A stretch of 64,000 nucleotides of DNA from Williamsia sp. CHRR-6 (GTDB lineage: Bacteria; Actinomycetota; Actinomycetes; Mycobacteriales; Mycobacteriaceae): NCBI RefSeq assembly GCF_018474015.1, contig NZ_JAHCSG010000003.1, forward strand, positions 62,001-126,000, written 5' to 3'. Numbering within the stretch: position 1 is the stretch's first letter; each line of letters starts with the position of its first letter. This document shows positions 34,624 through 43,444 of the stretch, piece by piece. Below the pieces are notes generated by a model. The model saw only the letters and a program-made list of their open reading frames with translations. It had not been told where the DNA came from and made no database searches. Both the position numbers and the translations under genes were made by a program.

Positions 34624-35739
34624 TCACTTTCTCTCGTCGCTGTCGGCACCGGGGGCGGATGCACCGAACCCGTACACGAACACCACCACGATCACCGCGA
34701 CCAGCCCGAAGATGAGAATGCTGACCGCCGAACCCAATCCGACGTCGAGGTTCTTGGTGATGTCGTATCCGTACTTCGAGACCGAGGCCGTGCCGTTCTG
34801 CCCGTTGGTCAACACGAGGATGTTGTCGAAGATGCGGAAGGCGTCGAGGGTGCGAAACAGCAGGGCCACCAGGATCGCCGACTTCATCAGCGGCAGGGTC
34901 ACCTTGATCAACCGGGTCCAGGCGCCGGCCCCGTCGACCTGCGCAGCTTTGAGGATGTCGTCGGGGACCAACGCGAGCCCAGCCAACAACAGCAACGCCA
35001 TGAACGGCGTCGTCTTCCACACCTCGGCGAGGATGATCACCCCGATGGCCGGCCAGTGCTCGGCCAAGGGTGCCGAGGAGTCGGGCAGCAGCCGGGCCAG
35101 ATAGCCGGTGCCCGGTGTCCACGCGTACTTCCAGGAGATGGCCGCGGCCACGGTCACGATGCCGTAGGGGATCAAGACCGTGGTCCGAACCAGGTTGCGG
35201 CCGATCAGGGTTCGGTGCATCACCAGGGCCAACGCCAGACCCAGCACGAACTCGATGATCACCGACACCACCGTGATGAGCGCGGTGGTGCTCACCGCCG
35301 ACCACCACACGTGGTCTTTGAGCACGGTGCGGTAGTTGCCGAAACCGATGAAGGTGTCATCACCAGGCGCACTGAGCTTGGAGTCGAAGAAGCTCAGGTA
35401 GGCCGCGTAGACGATCGGGTACGCGGTGACCGCCAGCATCACCAACGCGGCCGGGCCGATCAGCCAATACGCCAGGCGGCGTTGGGCTTTGCGGTCATCG
35501 CTCATGACCACCCGGCGTGGGGGGTCAGGCTCGGCACCCGCCCGGTCGACCACGGCGGTGGCGGCCGGGACGACGGGGATCCGACCGGTCTTCTGCATCG
35601 ACAGAGACGAATCAGCTGGATCACTCATTGGTGCATTCTCACCCATGCGGTTGCTTTCGCCTATACGAGGGCCGAGCCCGCCGACGGAATCGTCGGCGGG
35701 CTCGGGTTCGGGCGCCCGATGGCGTCCGGAGTAGTTCAC
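34624..35739 (-). CDS. ABC sugar transporter permease, SugA/MalF-like (second system)
   Basis: A 371-residue permease with a 90-residue hydrophilic, Pro/Asp-rich N-terminal extension before the first helix (LAYWLIGPAALVMLAVTAYP). The EAA loop is PDDILKAAQVDGAGAWTRLIKVTLP. The GTG start overlaps the stop of the binding-protein gene (GTGA); internal ATGs at residues 32 and 38 could give a shorter protein closer to the usual length. It pairs with the SugB-like permease downstream. Confidence 0.88.
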   Translation of the reverse strand: MNYSGRHRAPEPEPADDSVGGLGPRIGESNRMGENAPMSDPADSSLSMQKTGRIPVVPAATAVVDRAGAEPDPPRRVVMSDDRKAQRRLAYWLIGPAALVMLAVTAYPIVYAAYLSFFDSKLSAPGDDTFIGFGNYRTVLKDHVWWSAVSTTALITVVSVIIEFVLGLALALVMHRTLIGRNLVRTTVLIPYGIVTVAAAISWKYAWTPGTGYLARLLPDSSAPLAEHWPAIGVIILAEVWKTTPFMALLLLAGLALVPDDILKAAQVDGAGAWTRLIKVTLPLMKSAILVALLFRTLDAFRIFDNILVLTNGQNGTASVSKYGYDITKNLDVGLGSAVSILIFGLVAVIVVVFVYGFGASAPGADSDERK

Positions 35740-37262
35740 GATCCAGATTTCCCTGAATCCAGCGCCTTCTGAACGACTGCGGTCAGGTCGTCGACGCCCT
35801 TGGCGCCGACAGCCTTGCCCGGCGGGTTGAGCGCAGTGGACAGCGCGGTCGAGATCGCCTGGTAGACAGGCGAGGTCGGGCGCACGGCCGACGAGTCGGC
35901 CTCCAGCTGAGCCTTGATCAGATCACCCATGGGGTAGGTCTGCTTGAACTCGGGGTCGTCGTAGATCGACGCATCGGTCGGCGGGGTACCACCGGAGATG
36001 GCGTACACCTTCTGCGACGCCTTGTTGGTCAAGCACTCGACAGCCTTGAACGCCTTGTCCTTCTTGGTCGAGTACGCCGCGACACCGAAGTTGATACCAC
36101 CCACGGTGACCTTGGCCGGATCGCCGGCAACCACCGACGGGTACGGCGCGAAGTCGAACTTCTGGCGGACCAGCTCGTTGACCGGACCCAGCTCAGCGTC
36201 CTTGGGCGGGTTGTTCGGGTCGGCGAAGAGCTTGCCGTACTTGGCCTTCACGTCGGTGAGGAACTTGACGTCACCGGTGGCGGCATTGGAGCGCATGCTC
36301 GGGAACACGAACGGGTAGTTGAGCTGGAAGGTGGAGGTGCCGTTCTCGCCCGCGTCCTTGGCCGCACCCTCGTCGGCGAGGTTCAGGTCGGGAGCCGCAC
36401 CCGGCGCCTTGCCGATGGCCGCGATGATCGCCAGGGCCTTCTCGGTGGCTGCCTTGTGCTCGGGGGTGTCGCCCAGGGTCACCTTGGTCGGGTCGTTCGG
36501 GTCGATGACCGAACCGCCGGCGCTGGCGAGCAGGGTGTTGAACCACACGGTCAGACCCTCGTACTGCTTGGCCTGCACCATGATGTAGCTCGGGGCCTTA
36601 CCCGGACCGGTCCACGCCTTGCGGATGGTCTCATTGTCCTTGAGCAGCTGATCCCACGTCTTCGGCGGAGTTGCGTTGGCGCCCAGGTACTTCTTGAGGA
36701 CGTCCTTGCGGTACCAGAGCAGCTGGGTGTTGGTCCAGGCGGGAACGGCGTAGAGGCGCTTGGCCGAGTCCGACTTGGTCTTCCACTCGGCCGAGGCCAG
36801 CGGGCCCGGCAGCGACGACGCCTGCGCGGTCTTCGACAGCGCATCGGGCACCGGGGCGATCCATCCGGCATCGGCGAACTCCGCGGTCCACACCACGTCG
36901 AGGGAGACCACGTCGATGCCCTTGTCCTTGGTGGACAGACGACGCGCGAGCTGAGTGCGCTGGTCGTCGGCGTTCTTGGGGAGCTCCTTGATCGAGATGG
37001 TGTAGTCACCGTTGGAGCTGTCCGAGCACACCTTGCCTGCCGCGGCCAACGGCTCGGCGCCGTCGGCGGGAGCGTAGACGTTGATGGTCTTGGAACCGCC
37101 GCCTGAGCTGCCACATGCGGCCATGACGGGCACGGCGATGGCCGCCGCGGTGGCCAGGGCGATGGTGGCCTTCAGACGTCGGCCTGAGAGCAGACCGGAG
37201 CGGGTCGACTCCCCTGAGTCGATACGCCGCGACAGGTCATCGGCCTCGTAGCGATTCGCCAC
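35736..37262 (-). CDS. ABC sugar-binding lipoprotein (second system)
   Basis: A 508-residue solute-binding lipoprotein. A 30-residue basic N-terminal extension precedes the hydrophobic segment TIALATAAAIAVPVMAAC, whose lipobox Cys is residue 50. The mature domain has the same landmarks as the LpqY-like protein at 23021 (QLARRLSTKDKGIDVVSLDVVWTAEFADAGW, LLWYRKD, GGSVIDPND), so the systems are paralogues. An alpha-glucoside or trehalose-type ligand is likely but unproven. GTG start with a strong AAGGAGAT seven bases upstream. Confidence 0.9.
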   Translation of the reverse strand: MANRYEADDLSRRIDSGESTRSGLLSGRRLKATIALATAAAIAVPVMAACGSSGGGSKTINVYAPADGAEPLAAAGKVCSDSSNGDYTISIKELPKNADDQRTQLARRLSTKDKGIDVVSLDVVWTAEFADAGWIAPVPDALSKTAQASSLPGPLASAEWKTKSDSAKRLYAVPAWTNTQLLWYRKDVLKKYLGANATPPKTWDQLLKDNETIRKAWTGPGKAPSYIMVQAKQYEGLTVWFNTLLASAGGSVIDPNDPTKVTLGDTPEHKAATEKALAIIAAIGKAPGAAPDLNLADEGAAKDAGENGTSTFQLNYPFVFPSMRSNAATGDVKFLTDVKAKYGKLFADPNNPPKDAELGPVNELVRQKFDFAPYPSVVAGDPAKVTVGGINFGVAAYSTKKDKAFKAVECLTNKASQKVYAISGGTPPTDASIYDDPEFKQTYPMGDLIKAQLEADSSAVRPTSPVYQAISTALSTALNPPGKAVGAKGVDDLTAVVQKALDSGKSGS

Positions 37263-37311
37263 GTAATCTCCTTAGTTTCCGCACCTAGAAGCCGCGGTAG
37301 GGCCCCCGGTG

Positions 37312-37331
37312 CAGACCCCTTAACGGGTCTG
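37312..37331. promoter_or_regulatory. CAGACCC...GGGTCTG inverted repeat upstream of the second importer
   Basis: Seven-base arms separated by CTTAAC, 50-70 bases upstream of the binding-protein start. It could be an operator or a leader hairpin. The remaining intergenic sequence to 37571 contains no gene that I can support. Confidence 0.4.
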
Positions 37332-37571
37332 ATGATGATTGCAGGCCAAACGCTAGCGCCAGGGTGCGGGAAGAGCAATCTGGTTGTGCAACGATTCTGC
37401 ATCGCGAGTTCAGGTTGGGACGGATCACATGAAAAGTGCTGGTCAAAGCTAATTTTCGTGCCTTGCGATCCGCCCGGCGTGGCCACATCAGCCGTCCTGG
37501 AATTCTTCACAAACAAGACCGAAATCAGGGCGGTTCGCATATTCCGTGTGATAAGCCGCAAATACGACAAT

Positions 37572-37605
37572 GCCCACCGGGTTCCGGTGTGGAACTCCGA
37601 TGGGC
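37572..37605 (-). terminator. lpd terminator hairpin
   Basis: GCCCACCGGGTTCC (37572-37585) pairs with GGAACTCCGATGGGC (37591-37605), imperfectly, around GGTGT. It begins 24 bases after the lpd stop. Confidence 0.55.
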
Positions 37606-37629
37606 GTCGTCAGCGCGTGGGCACGCAGA

Positions 37630-39051
37630 TCAGAGATTGATCATGTGCCCGATCGCGCCGTGGAACGTTTCCTGCATGGCCTCGCTGAGCGTGGGATGGG
37701 TGTGCACGTTGCGGGCCAGCTCCTTGGCAGTCAGGTCCCACTTCTGCGCCAACGTCAACTCCGGCAACATCTCCGAGACGTTGTCACCCACCAGATGCGC
37801 GCCCAGCAGCTCGTCGTGAGTGGTGTCGGTGATCAGCTTGACGAACCCGACAGCCTCGCCGAGACCCTGGGCCTTGCCGTTGGCCGAGAACGGGAAGGTG
37901 GTGGCCTTCACCGCAAAACCCTCGTCCCGGGCCTGCTGCTCGGTCAGCCCGAACGAGGCGACCTGCGGTTGGCAGAAGGTGGCGCGCGGCATCATCCGGT
38001 AGTCGCCGAGGGTCATCGTCTCCGCACCGGCCATGGTCTCGGCCGCCACCACGCCCTGGGCCTCGGCCACGTGGGCGAGCTGCAGCTTGGCGGTCACATC
38101 GCCGATGGCGTAAATCCCGGGCACGTTGGTGCGCATGTGGTCGTCGATGGCGATGGCGCCCCGCTCGGTCAGCTCCACACCGGTGGTCTCGAGGCCGAAT
38201 CCCTCGACGCGCGGGGCGAATCCGACCGACATCATCACCTTGTCCACGGTGATGGAGGCGTCGACACCCTTGGCGTCGGTGTAGGACACCACCACCTGCG
38301 AACCCTGATCGTCGACGGTGTTGACGCGGGTGGAGGTGAGGATCGTGACGCCGAGCTTCTTGTAGTGCTTGGCGATCTCCTTGGACGAGTCGGCGTCCTC
38401 ATTGGGCAGCACACGGTCGAGGAACTCGATGATCGTCACGTCCACGCCGTAGTTACTCAGCACGTAGGCGAACTCCATGCCGATCGCGCCGGCACCGACG
38501 ATGGCCATCGTCTTCGGGAGGTCGCGGGTGAGGATCTGCGTCTCGTAGGTGACCACGTTGTCCGACAACTCCACTCCGGGCAGCAGCCGCACGGTGGAAC
38601 CGGTGTCGATGATGACGTTGTCGAAGGTGATCGTGCGGTCGCCGGTGGTCTGGGCCGGATCCGCTCCGCTGCTCGGCCGGACCCGAAGAGTCTTGGCGTC
38701 GGTGAACACGCCGTAGCCGTCGATCTCGGTGATCTTGTTCTTCTTCATCAAGAAGTGGACACCCTTGACGATGCCCTCGGAGACCTTGCGGCTGCGGTCG
38801 AACGCGGCCCCGAAGTCGAAGCTCACCTCACCGGAGATACCGAACGTCTTGGCCTTGGTGTGGAAGATGTGCGCCAGTTCGGCGTTACGCAGCAACGCTT
38901 TCGACGGGATACATCCCACGTTGAGGCACACACCGCCCCAGTACTTCTCTTCGATGACGGCGGTTTTCAGACCGAGTTGGGCGCACCGGATCGCGGCGAC
39001 GTATCCACCCGGACCTGCTCCGAGGACAACTGTGTCAAAGTGTTCAGCCAC
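37630..39051 (-). CDS. lpd: Dihydrolipoyl dehydrogenase
   Basis: A 473-residue flavoprotein disulphide reductase, the E3 of pyruvate and 2-oxoglutarate dehydrogenase complexes; in mycobacteria Lpd also serves a peroxidase system. FAD loop [12 protein letters not shown] (11-22), redox disulphide in [13 protein letters not shown] (39-51), NAD loop [10 protein letters not shown] (near 185), and the C-terminal catalytic His-Glu in [12 protein letters not shown] (about 450-461) are all present. The GTG start is six bases after a TAGTCT box (- strand, 39063-39058), so it is probably leaderless. M. tuberculosis lpdC (Rv0462) lies in the same ramB/aceA neighbourhood. Confidence 0.95.
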   Translation of the reverse strand: MAEHFDTVVLGAGPGGYVAAIRCAQLGLKTAVIEEKYWGGVCLNVGCIPSKALLRNAELAHIFHTKAKTFGISGEVSFDFGAAFDRSRKVSEGIVKGVHFLMKKNKITEIDGYGVFTDAKTLRVRPSSGADPAQTTGDRTITFDNVIIDTGSTVRLLPGVELSDNVVTYETQILTRDLPKTMAIVGAGAIGMEFAYVLSNYGVDVTIIEFLDRVLPNEDADSSKEIAKHYKKLGVTILTSTRVNTVDDQGSQVVVSYTDAKGVDASITVDKVMMSVGFAPRVEGFGLETTGVELTERGAIAIDDHMRTNVPGIYAIGDVTAKLQLAHVAEAQGVVAAETMAGAETMTLGDYRMMPRATFCQPQVASFGLTEQQARDEGFAVKATTFPFSANGKAQGLGEAVGFVKLITDTTHDELLGAHLVGDNVSEMLPELTLAQKWDLTAKELARNVHTHPTLSEAMQETFHGAIGHMINL

Positions 39052-39092
39052 ATCCTCAGACTACGTGGCCGCCACCGGCCCCACCCCACCAG

Positions 39093-39190
39093 TTCGCGCT
39101 CCACCTTCCCACCGCCCATCCGTTCGCGCTCCACCTTTTGCCGTTGGCTCCGGGTATATCCGGAGCGAGAGTCGAAAAGTGGAGCGCGAA
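39093..39190. repeat. Inverted intergenic repeat (TTCGCGCTCCAC)
   Basis: TTCGCGCTCCACCTT occurs at 39093-39107 and, extended, at 39123-39139. The inverse AAAAGTGGAGCGCGAA is at 39175-39190, with a further CTCCGG/CCGGAG stem inside. The whole can fold as a compound hairpin. It lies 40 bases upstream of the lpd start, in the gap to the peptidase gene. Confidence 0.7.
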
Positions 39191-39273
39191 GGGCCGGACC
39201 CGTCGGGCAACTACAGCAGCCTCAACCGGTCCTGGGGTCCCTCGCTGCGCACCGATCAGACCACCGAAGCCGG

Positions 39274-39513
39274 GTGCTGTGGATCCTGGGCGACGTGGTG
39301 GGACTGCCATTTCTGCTGACCCTGTTCGCCCGGTTCCGGGCCGAACAGCAGCACCTGGCTCAGACGATCGACGCTCAACTCGACGCCCACCTACCCGATC
39401 CCGACACGACGCCACCAGACAGCCCAGCCTCCGGTGATGTCGTCGACGACACTGCGCAAGCCGGCCTGTGGTGGGAGAACGACCCGCAGCTGCGGCAGCG
39501 GTTCCAGCACTGA
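39274..39513 (+). pseudogene. C-terminal remnant of a CtaG-like cytochrome c oxidase assembly protein
   Basis: A 79-residue open frame (VLWILGDVVGLPFLLTLFAR..., ending WWENDPQLRQRFQH) begins abruptly with a transmembrane-like segment. Its GDVVGLPFL and WWENDPQ elements resemble, as I remember them, the last helix and tail of actinobacterial CtaG/copper-resistance membrane proteins, which are several hundred residues long. The upstream part is absent and replaced by the inverted repeat. It could be a decayed fragment or a small unrelated gene; I favour a remnant with modest certainty. Confidence 0.45.
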
Positions 39514-39548
39514 GCGCCGACCGAGGCGGCGCTGTCACAATTGAGTAC

Positions 39549-41624
39549 GTGACCGAAGTATCTGCCTCCGCGCCCACCGACGATCCGTACCTGTGGTTGG
39601 AGGAGGTGACCGGCGACGACGCTCTGGCCTGGGTCCGGCAACACAACGCCGTCACCGTCGAGGCGTTGACCGGCACCACCCGGTTCGCCGAGATGCGCGA
39701 TGCCGCACACGAGATCCTCGACACCGACGACCGCATCCCGTACGTGGTGCGGCGCGGCGAGTACCTCTACAACTTCTGGCGCGACGCCACCAACACGCGC
39801 GGACTGTGGCGGCGCACCACGATGGAGTCCTACCGCACCGACACCCCCGAGTGGGACGTGATCATCGACCTCGACGCGCTGGCCGCGGCCGAAGGCGAGA
39901 ACTGGGTGTGGGGTGGAGCCGCGGTCCGCCGACCCGACCACGACCGCGCGCTGGTCTCGCTGTCGCGCGGTGGAGCCGACGCCGCAGTGGTCCGCGAGTT
40001 CGACCTGACCACCCGCACCTGGGTCGATCCGGACGGCCCGGATCACGGTTTCACCCTGCCGGAGAACAAGTCGCAGATCAGCTGGATCGACCGGGACACC
40101 GTCTACGTGGGCACCGACTTCGGTCTCCACAGCGACGGGCTCTCCTCACTGACCGACTCGGGCTACCCGCGCATCGCCAAACGCTGGACCCGCGGCACCC
40201 CACTGGAATCGGCAGAGGTGGTGTTGGCCGGGCACCCCGCCGACATCGCGGTCAGCGCCGTGCACGACGACACCGTCGGCTTCGCGCGCGACTTCGTGGT
40301 CCGCGCAACGGACTTCTTCAACGAGCTCACCTACGAGATCCGCCCTGAGGGACACGTCCTCATCGAGGTGCCCACCGACGCCAACACGATGGTCCACCGG
40401 CAGTGGCTGCTGGTGCTCACCCGATCGGACTGGGAACGCGGCACCGACACCTTCGCCAGCGGCACCCTGGTCGCGTTCGACTACGAGAGCTACCTGTCGG
40501 CACCGCACACTGCCACGGCCACCGTGCTGTTCACGCCGGACGCCCACACCAGCCTGCAGAGCGTGACGTTCACCGACACCCACCTGGTGCTCACCACTCT
40601 GCACGACGTGGCCACCGAGCTGCGGCTACTCACCGTGGGCACCTGGGAATCGGCGGCGCTGGCCGGAGTCCCCGAGTTCGCCACCGTGTCGGTGCTGGGA
40701 ACCGACCCAGATCACGGCGACGAGATCTTCCTGACCGCAAGCGGATTCACCACGCCCCCGTCACTGCTTCACGGCACCACCACCGACGGGGTGTCAGTTC
40801 TCAAACAGACACCGGCGTTCTTCGACGCCGACGGCATCTCGGCACACCAACACTTCGTCACCTCTGACGACGGCACATCAGTGCCGTACTTCGTCATCAA
40901 ACGCGACGACGTGACCGATGGACCCACCCTGCTCTACGGATACGGCGGCTTCGAGGTGTCCCAGACACCCGGCTACATGCCGGTGGCCGCGAAGAACTGG
41001 ATCGCCCGCGGGGGCATCTACGCCATCGCCAACATCCGGGGCGGCGGCGAGTACGGCCCCACCTGGCACACCCAGGCACTCAAGGCCGGCCGACACCTGG
41101 CATATGAGGACTTCGCCTCGGTGGCGCGCGATCTGGTGGCCCGCGGCCTCACCACGCCGGCTCAGCTGGGCGCGATGGGCGGATCGAACGGCGGGCTGTT
41201 GATGGGCGTGATGACCACTTCCTACCCAGAGCTCTTCGGCGCCATCGTGTGTCAGGTGCCGCTGCTGGACATGAAACGATTCCACCTGCTGTTGGCAGGG
41301 GCGTCCTGGGTGGCTGAATACGGCAACCCAGACGACCCGGCCGAATGGGAGTTCATCTCGACATACTCTCCCTACCAACGGCTCTCACGCGAGGCGACGT
41401 ATCCGGCCATTCTGGTGACCACGTCCACCCGCGACGATCGGGTGCATCCGGGGCATGCGCGCAAGTTCACCGCCCGTCTCGAGGAGTACGGCCACCCAGT
41501 GCGGTACTACGAGAACATCGAGGGCGGGCACGGCGGCGCCGCCGACAACAAGCAGGCCGCATTCAAGATGGCCTTGGCCGACGAATTCCTGTGGCAGACG
41601 ATCGGCGCGGCCAGTCAACGGTGA
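39549..41624 (+). CDS. S9 family prolyl oligopeptidase-like serine peptidase
   Basis: A 691-residue S9A-type peptidase. The N-terminal beta-propeller region starts DDPYLWLEEVTGDDALAWV, the family's DPYRWLE-like opening. The catalytic domain contains the nucleophile in GAMGGSNGGLLMG (Ser546), the acid in TSTRDDRVHPGH and the histidine in ENIEGGHGGAADNKQ. It probably cleaves short proline-containing peptides in the cytoplasm; no signal peptide is visible. I start at GTG 39549, seven bases after a CACAAT box. M. tuberculosis has a homologue (Rv0457c) in the same conserved region. Confidence 0.92.
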   Translation: MTEVSASAPTDDPYLWLEEVTGDDALAWVRQHNAVTVEALTGTTRFAEMRDAAHEILDTDDRIPYVVRRGEYLYNFWRDATNTRGLWRRTTMESYRTDTPEWDVIIDLDALAAAEGENWVWGGAAVRRPDHDRALVSLSRGGADAAVVREFDLTTRTWVDPDGPDHGFTLPENKSQISWIDRDTVYVGTDFGLHSDGLSSLTDSGYPRIAKRWTRGTPLESAEVVLAGHPADIAVSAVHDDTVGFARDFVVRATDFFNELTYEIRPEGHVLIEVPTDANTMVHRQWLLVLTRSDWERGTDTFASGTLVAFDYESYLSAPHTATATVLFTPDAHTSLQSVTFTDTHLVLTTLHDVATELRLLTVGTWESAALAGVPEFATVSVLGTDPDHGDEIFLTASGFTTPPSLLHGTTTDGVSVLKQTPAFFDADGISAHQHFVTSDDGTSVPYFVIKRDDVTDGPTLLYGYGGFEVSQTPGYMPVAAKNWIARGGIYAIANIRGGGEYGPTWHTQALKAGRHLAYEDFASVARDLVARGLTTPAQLGAMGGSNGGLLMGVMTTSYPELFGAIVCQVPLLDMKRFHLLLAGASWVAEYGNPDDPAEWEFISTYSPYQRLSREATYPAILVTTSTRDDRVHPGHARKFTARLEEYGHPVRYYENIEGGHGGAADNKQAAFKMALADEFLWQTIGAASQR

Positions 41625-41938
41625 CAGGTACTCGAACGGTGCAAACACCCCAAATGCGCCTATTCGAGCCCAGTGTCATCAGCAACGGTTGAGGATTCGC
41701 GTACAGCCGTTTTCCGGCTGGTATAGGTGACAGACCCCAGGTCCTTCCCAACCGCTCTTTTTGTGACGTGTGACAGAACTCAGTCATGCAGTTCCCGTCG
41801 CCAACGAAGCGGCTGATACCTTCATCACATCGGCACTTTGGTACGGCAAACCCGTTCGGTCATCCGCCGTACATTCGGCGCCGATTCCGCCGCCATTCGC
41901 AAATTCGGCTGACAGCACAAAACTGCCAAGGAGTACTT
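41625..41938. promoter_or_regulatory. Promoter region of the FAAL/thioester-reductase operon
   Basis: A 314-base gap without a gene, noticeably less GC-rich than its surroundings. It contains a CAGCCG-TTTTC-CGGCTG hairpin (41704-41720) followed at once by GTATAGG, a possible -10. AAGGAG at 41929-41934 is the ribosome binding site of the first operon gene. Confidence 0.45.
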
Positions 41939-43444
41939 ATGCCCGAAATCGGCCATTCTGACGCCGCGATGATTCTCCGTGTTCGCGACGTACTGACGGA
42001 AATCGTCGTCGGATATCTGCAGATTCCGGCGGAAAAGATCGATCCAGCAGCACCCTTCGCTGATTACGGCCTCGACTCGGTGTACGCACTCAGCGTCGCT
42101 GCCGACGTCGAAGATCGACTTGGCATTGCCCTCGACCCGACCTTGATGTGGGACTATCCGACACTGGACTCCCTGTCGGCAGCAATCGCGGGACTGATGG
42201 CCGAACCAGAAGCAGCATCGACCGAAGCCGAGGTGAGCCGAGGCATCACGGCGACCGAACTGAGTGCCGAAGCATTCCTGCCCGACGATATTCGCCGCCC
42301 GGACGGACAACCGATCTCAGCACCAGACAACGTTTTCCTGACCGGTGCGACCGGCTTCGCGGGGGCCTATCTGATCGCCGAACTCATCGCTCGAACCGAA
42401 TACACCGTGTACACGCTGGTGCGAGCCCGAGATGAAGGCGAAGCACGTGACCGTGTCCGACTGAATCTCACTACATACGGCCTGTGGAACGACGCGACAG
42501 CCGCCCGGGTTAAAGCAATTCCGGGAGATCTGGGGCGAGATCAGCTCGGCTTGACCGAGGTGATGTTCAAGCAATTGGCTGACACTATCGATGTCATCAT
42601 CCACAATGGTGCGGCCGTAAACTTTGCGTTGCCCTATCGGCGACTGCGGGCCGCCAATGTCGGGGGCACTGTGGAGATCCTGCGCATGGCCGCACAGGGC
42701 AAAGCCACCTCGGTGAACATGATCTCATCGATGGGCGTGATGCCAGAGCGACCTGGGACCCAGAGTGTTCCAGAGGCTGCCATGACCGACCCCACCGACG
42801 TGGTCGGCGGATACCGGCAGACCAAGTGGGTGGCCGAGCGGCTCGTGGTGGAAGCGGGGCGGCGTGGCGTCCCGACGAAGATCTTCCGGCCGGGCAACGT
42901 GACGGGCTCCCAGCAGACCGCGGTCGGCGCCCAGGACACGATCATCAACGCACTGATCAAAGGGTGCGTTCAGCTCGGGGCAGCGTTCGAGTTCGACGTC
43001 GTCCTACTTCTGGTCCCGGTCGACTTCCTGGCGTCCACCGTGGTCACCCACATCATCGACGGCAACCATGACAACGGCTTCGTGAACCTGCCGGGAGCGT
43101 CGCGGTTGCTGTGGAGTGAACTCATCGACTTGGTGGCCGGGGCCGGTTACCACGTGCCGATGCTGCCGTATTCGCAGTGGCATGAACTGTTCTCCGCACG
43201 CGGAGCGTCGACTGCACTCGCGCCCTACGCCCCGCTGCTGACCCCGGACGGCCCTGCCCCTGAGCTCGGGGTGAACGGCAACAGACCTGAGATCGAGACG
43301 ACGGCAACAGACACCGCCGTCACCGGACCACGGTGCGCTCCGATGGACGCGGCACTCTGGAATCGCTACCTCGAACATCTGGTCGAGGTGGGCTATCTGG
43401 AGTCGCCGAAAAGTGGTCTCACCCTGTCTGGGGTGAGCGTATGA
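41939..43444 (+). CDS. ACP-thioester reductase didomain protein
   Basis: A 501-residue protein with two domains. Residues 10-90 form an acyl carrier protein, with phosphopantetheine Ser47 in YGLDSVYAL. Residues 125-500 form an NAD(P)H-dependent thioester reductase of the NRPS/carboxylic-acid-reductase type: nucleotide loop FLTGATGFAGAYL, MISSMGV, and the YxxxK pair in GYRQTKWVAERL. Such domains release a carrier-bound acyl chain as an aldehyde or, by two reductions, an alcohol. It heads the operon, with AAGGAG five bases from the ATG. Its first third is visibly less GC-rich than its neighbours, suggesting acquisition. The stop overlaps the ligase start. Confidence 0.9.
   Translation: MPEIGHSDAAMILRVRDVLTEIVVGYLQIPAEKIDPAAPFADYGLDSVYALSVAADVEDRLGIALDPTLMWDYPTLDSLSAAIAGLMAEPEAASTEAEVSRGITATELSAEAFLPDDIRRPDGQPISAPDNVFLTGATGFAGAYLIAELIARTEYTVYTLVRARDEGEARDRVRLNLTTYGLWNDATAARVKAIPGDLGRDQLGLTEVMFKQLADTIDVIIHNGAAVNFALPYRRLRAANVGGTVEILRMAAQGKATSVNMISSMGVMPERPGTQSVPEAAMTDPTDVVGGYRQTKWVAERLVVEAGRRGVPTKIFRPGNVTGSQQTAVGAQDTIINALIKGCVQLGAAFEFDVVLLLVPVDFLASTVVTHIIDGNHDNGFVNLPGASRLLWSELIDLVAGAGYHVPMLPYSQWHELFSARGASTALAPYAPLLTPDGPAPELGVNGNRPEIETTATDTAVTGPRCAPMDAALWNRYLEHLVEVGYLESPKSGLTLSGVSV

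Noticed and set aside
37570-39513. A 647-codon open frame antisense to lpd
   Set aside because: It is a GC-rich shadow frame of lpd with low-complexity His/Gly/Leu content. Only its last 79 codons, outside lpd, look protein-like and are listed separately.
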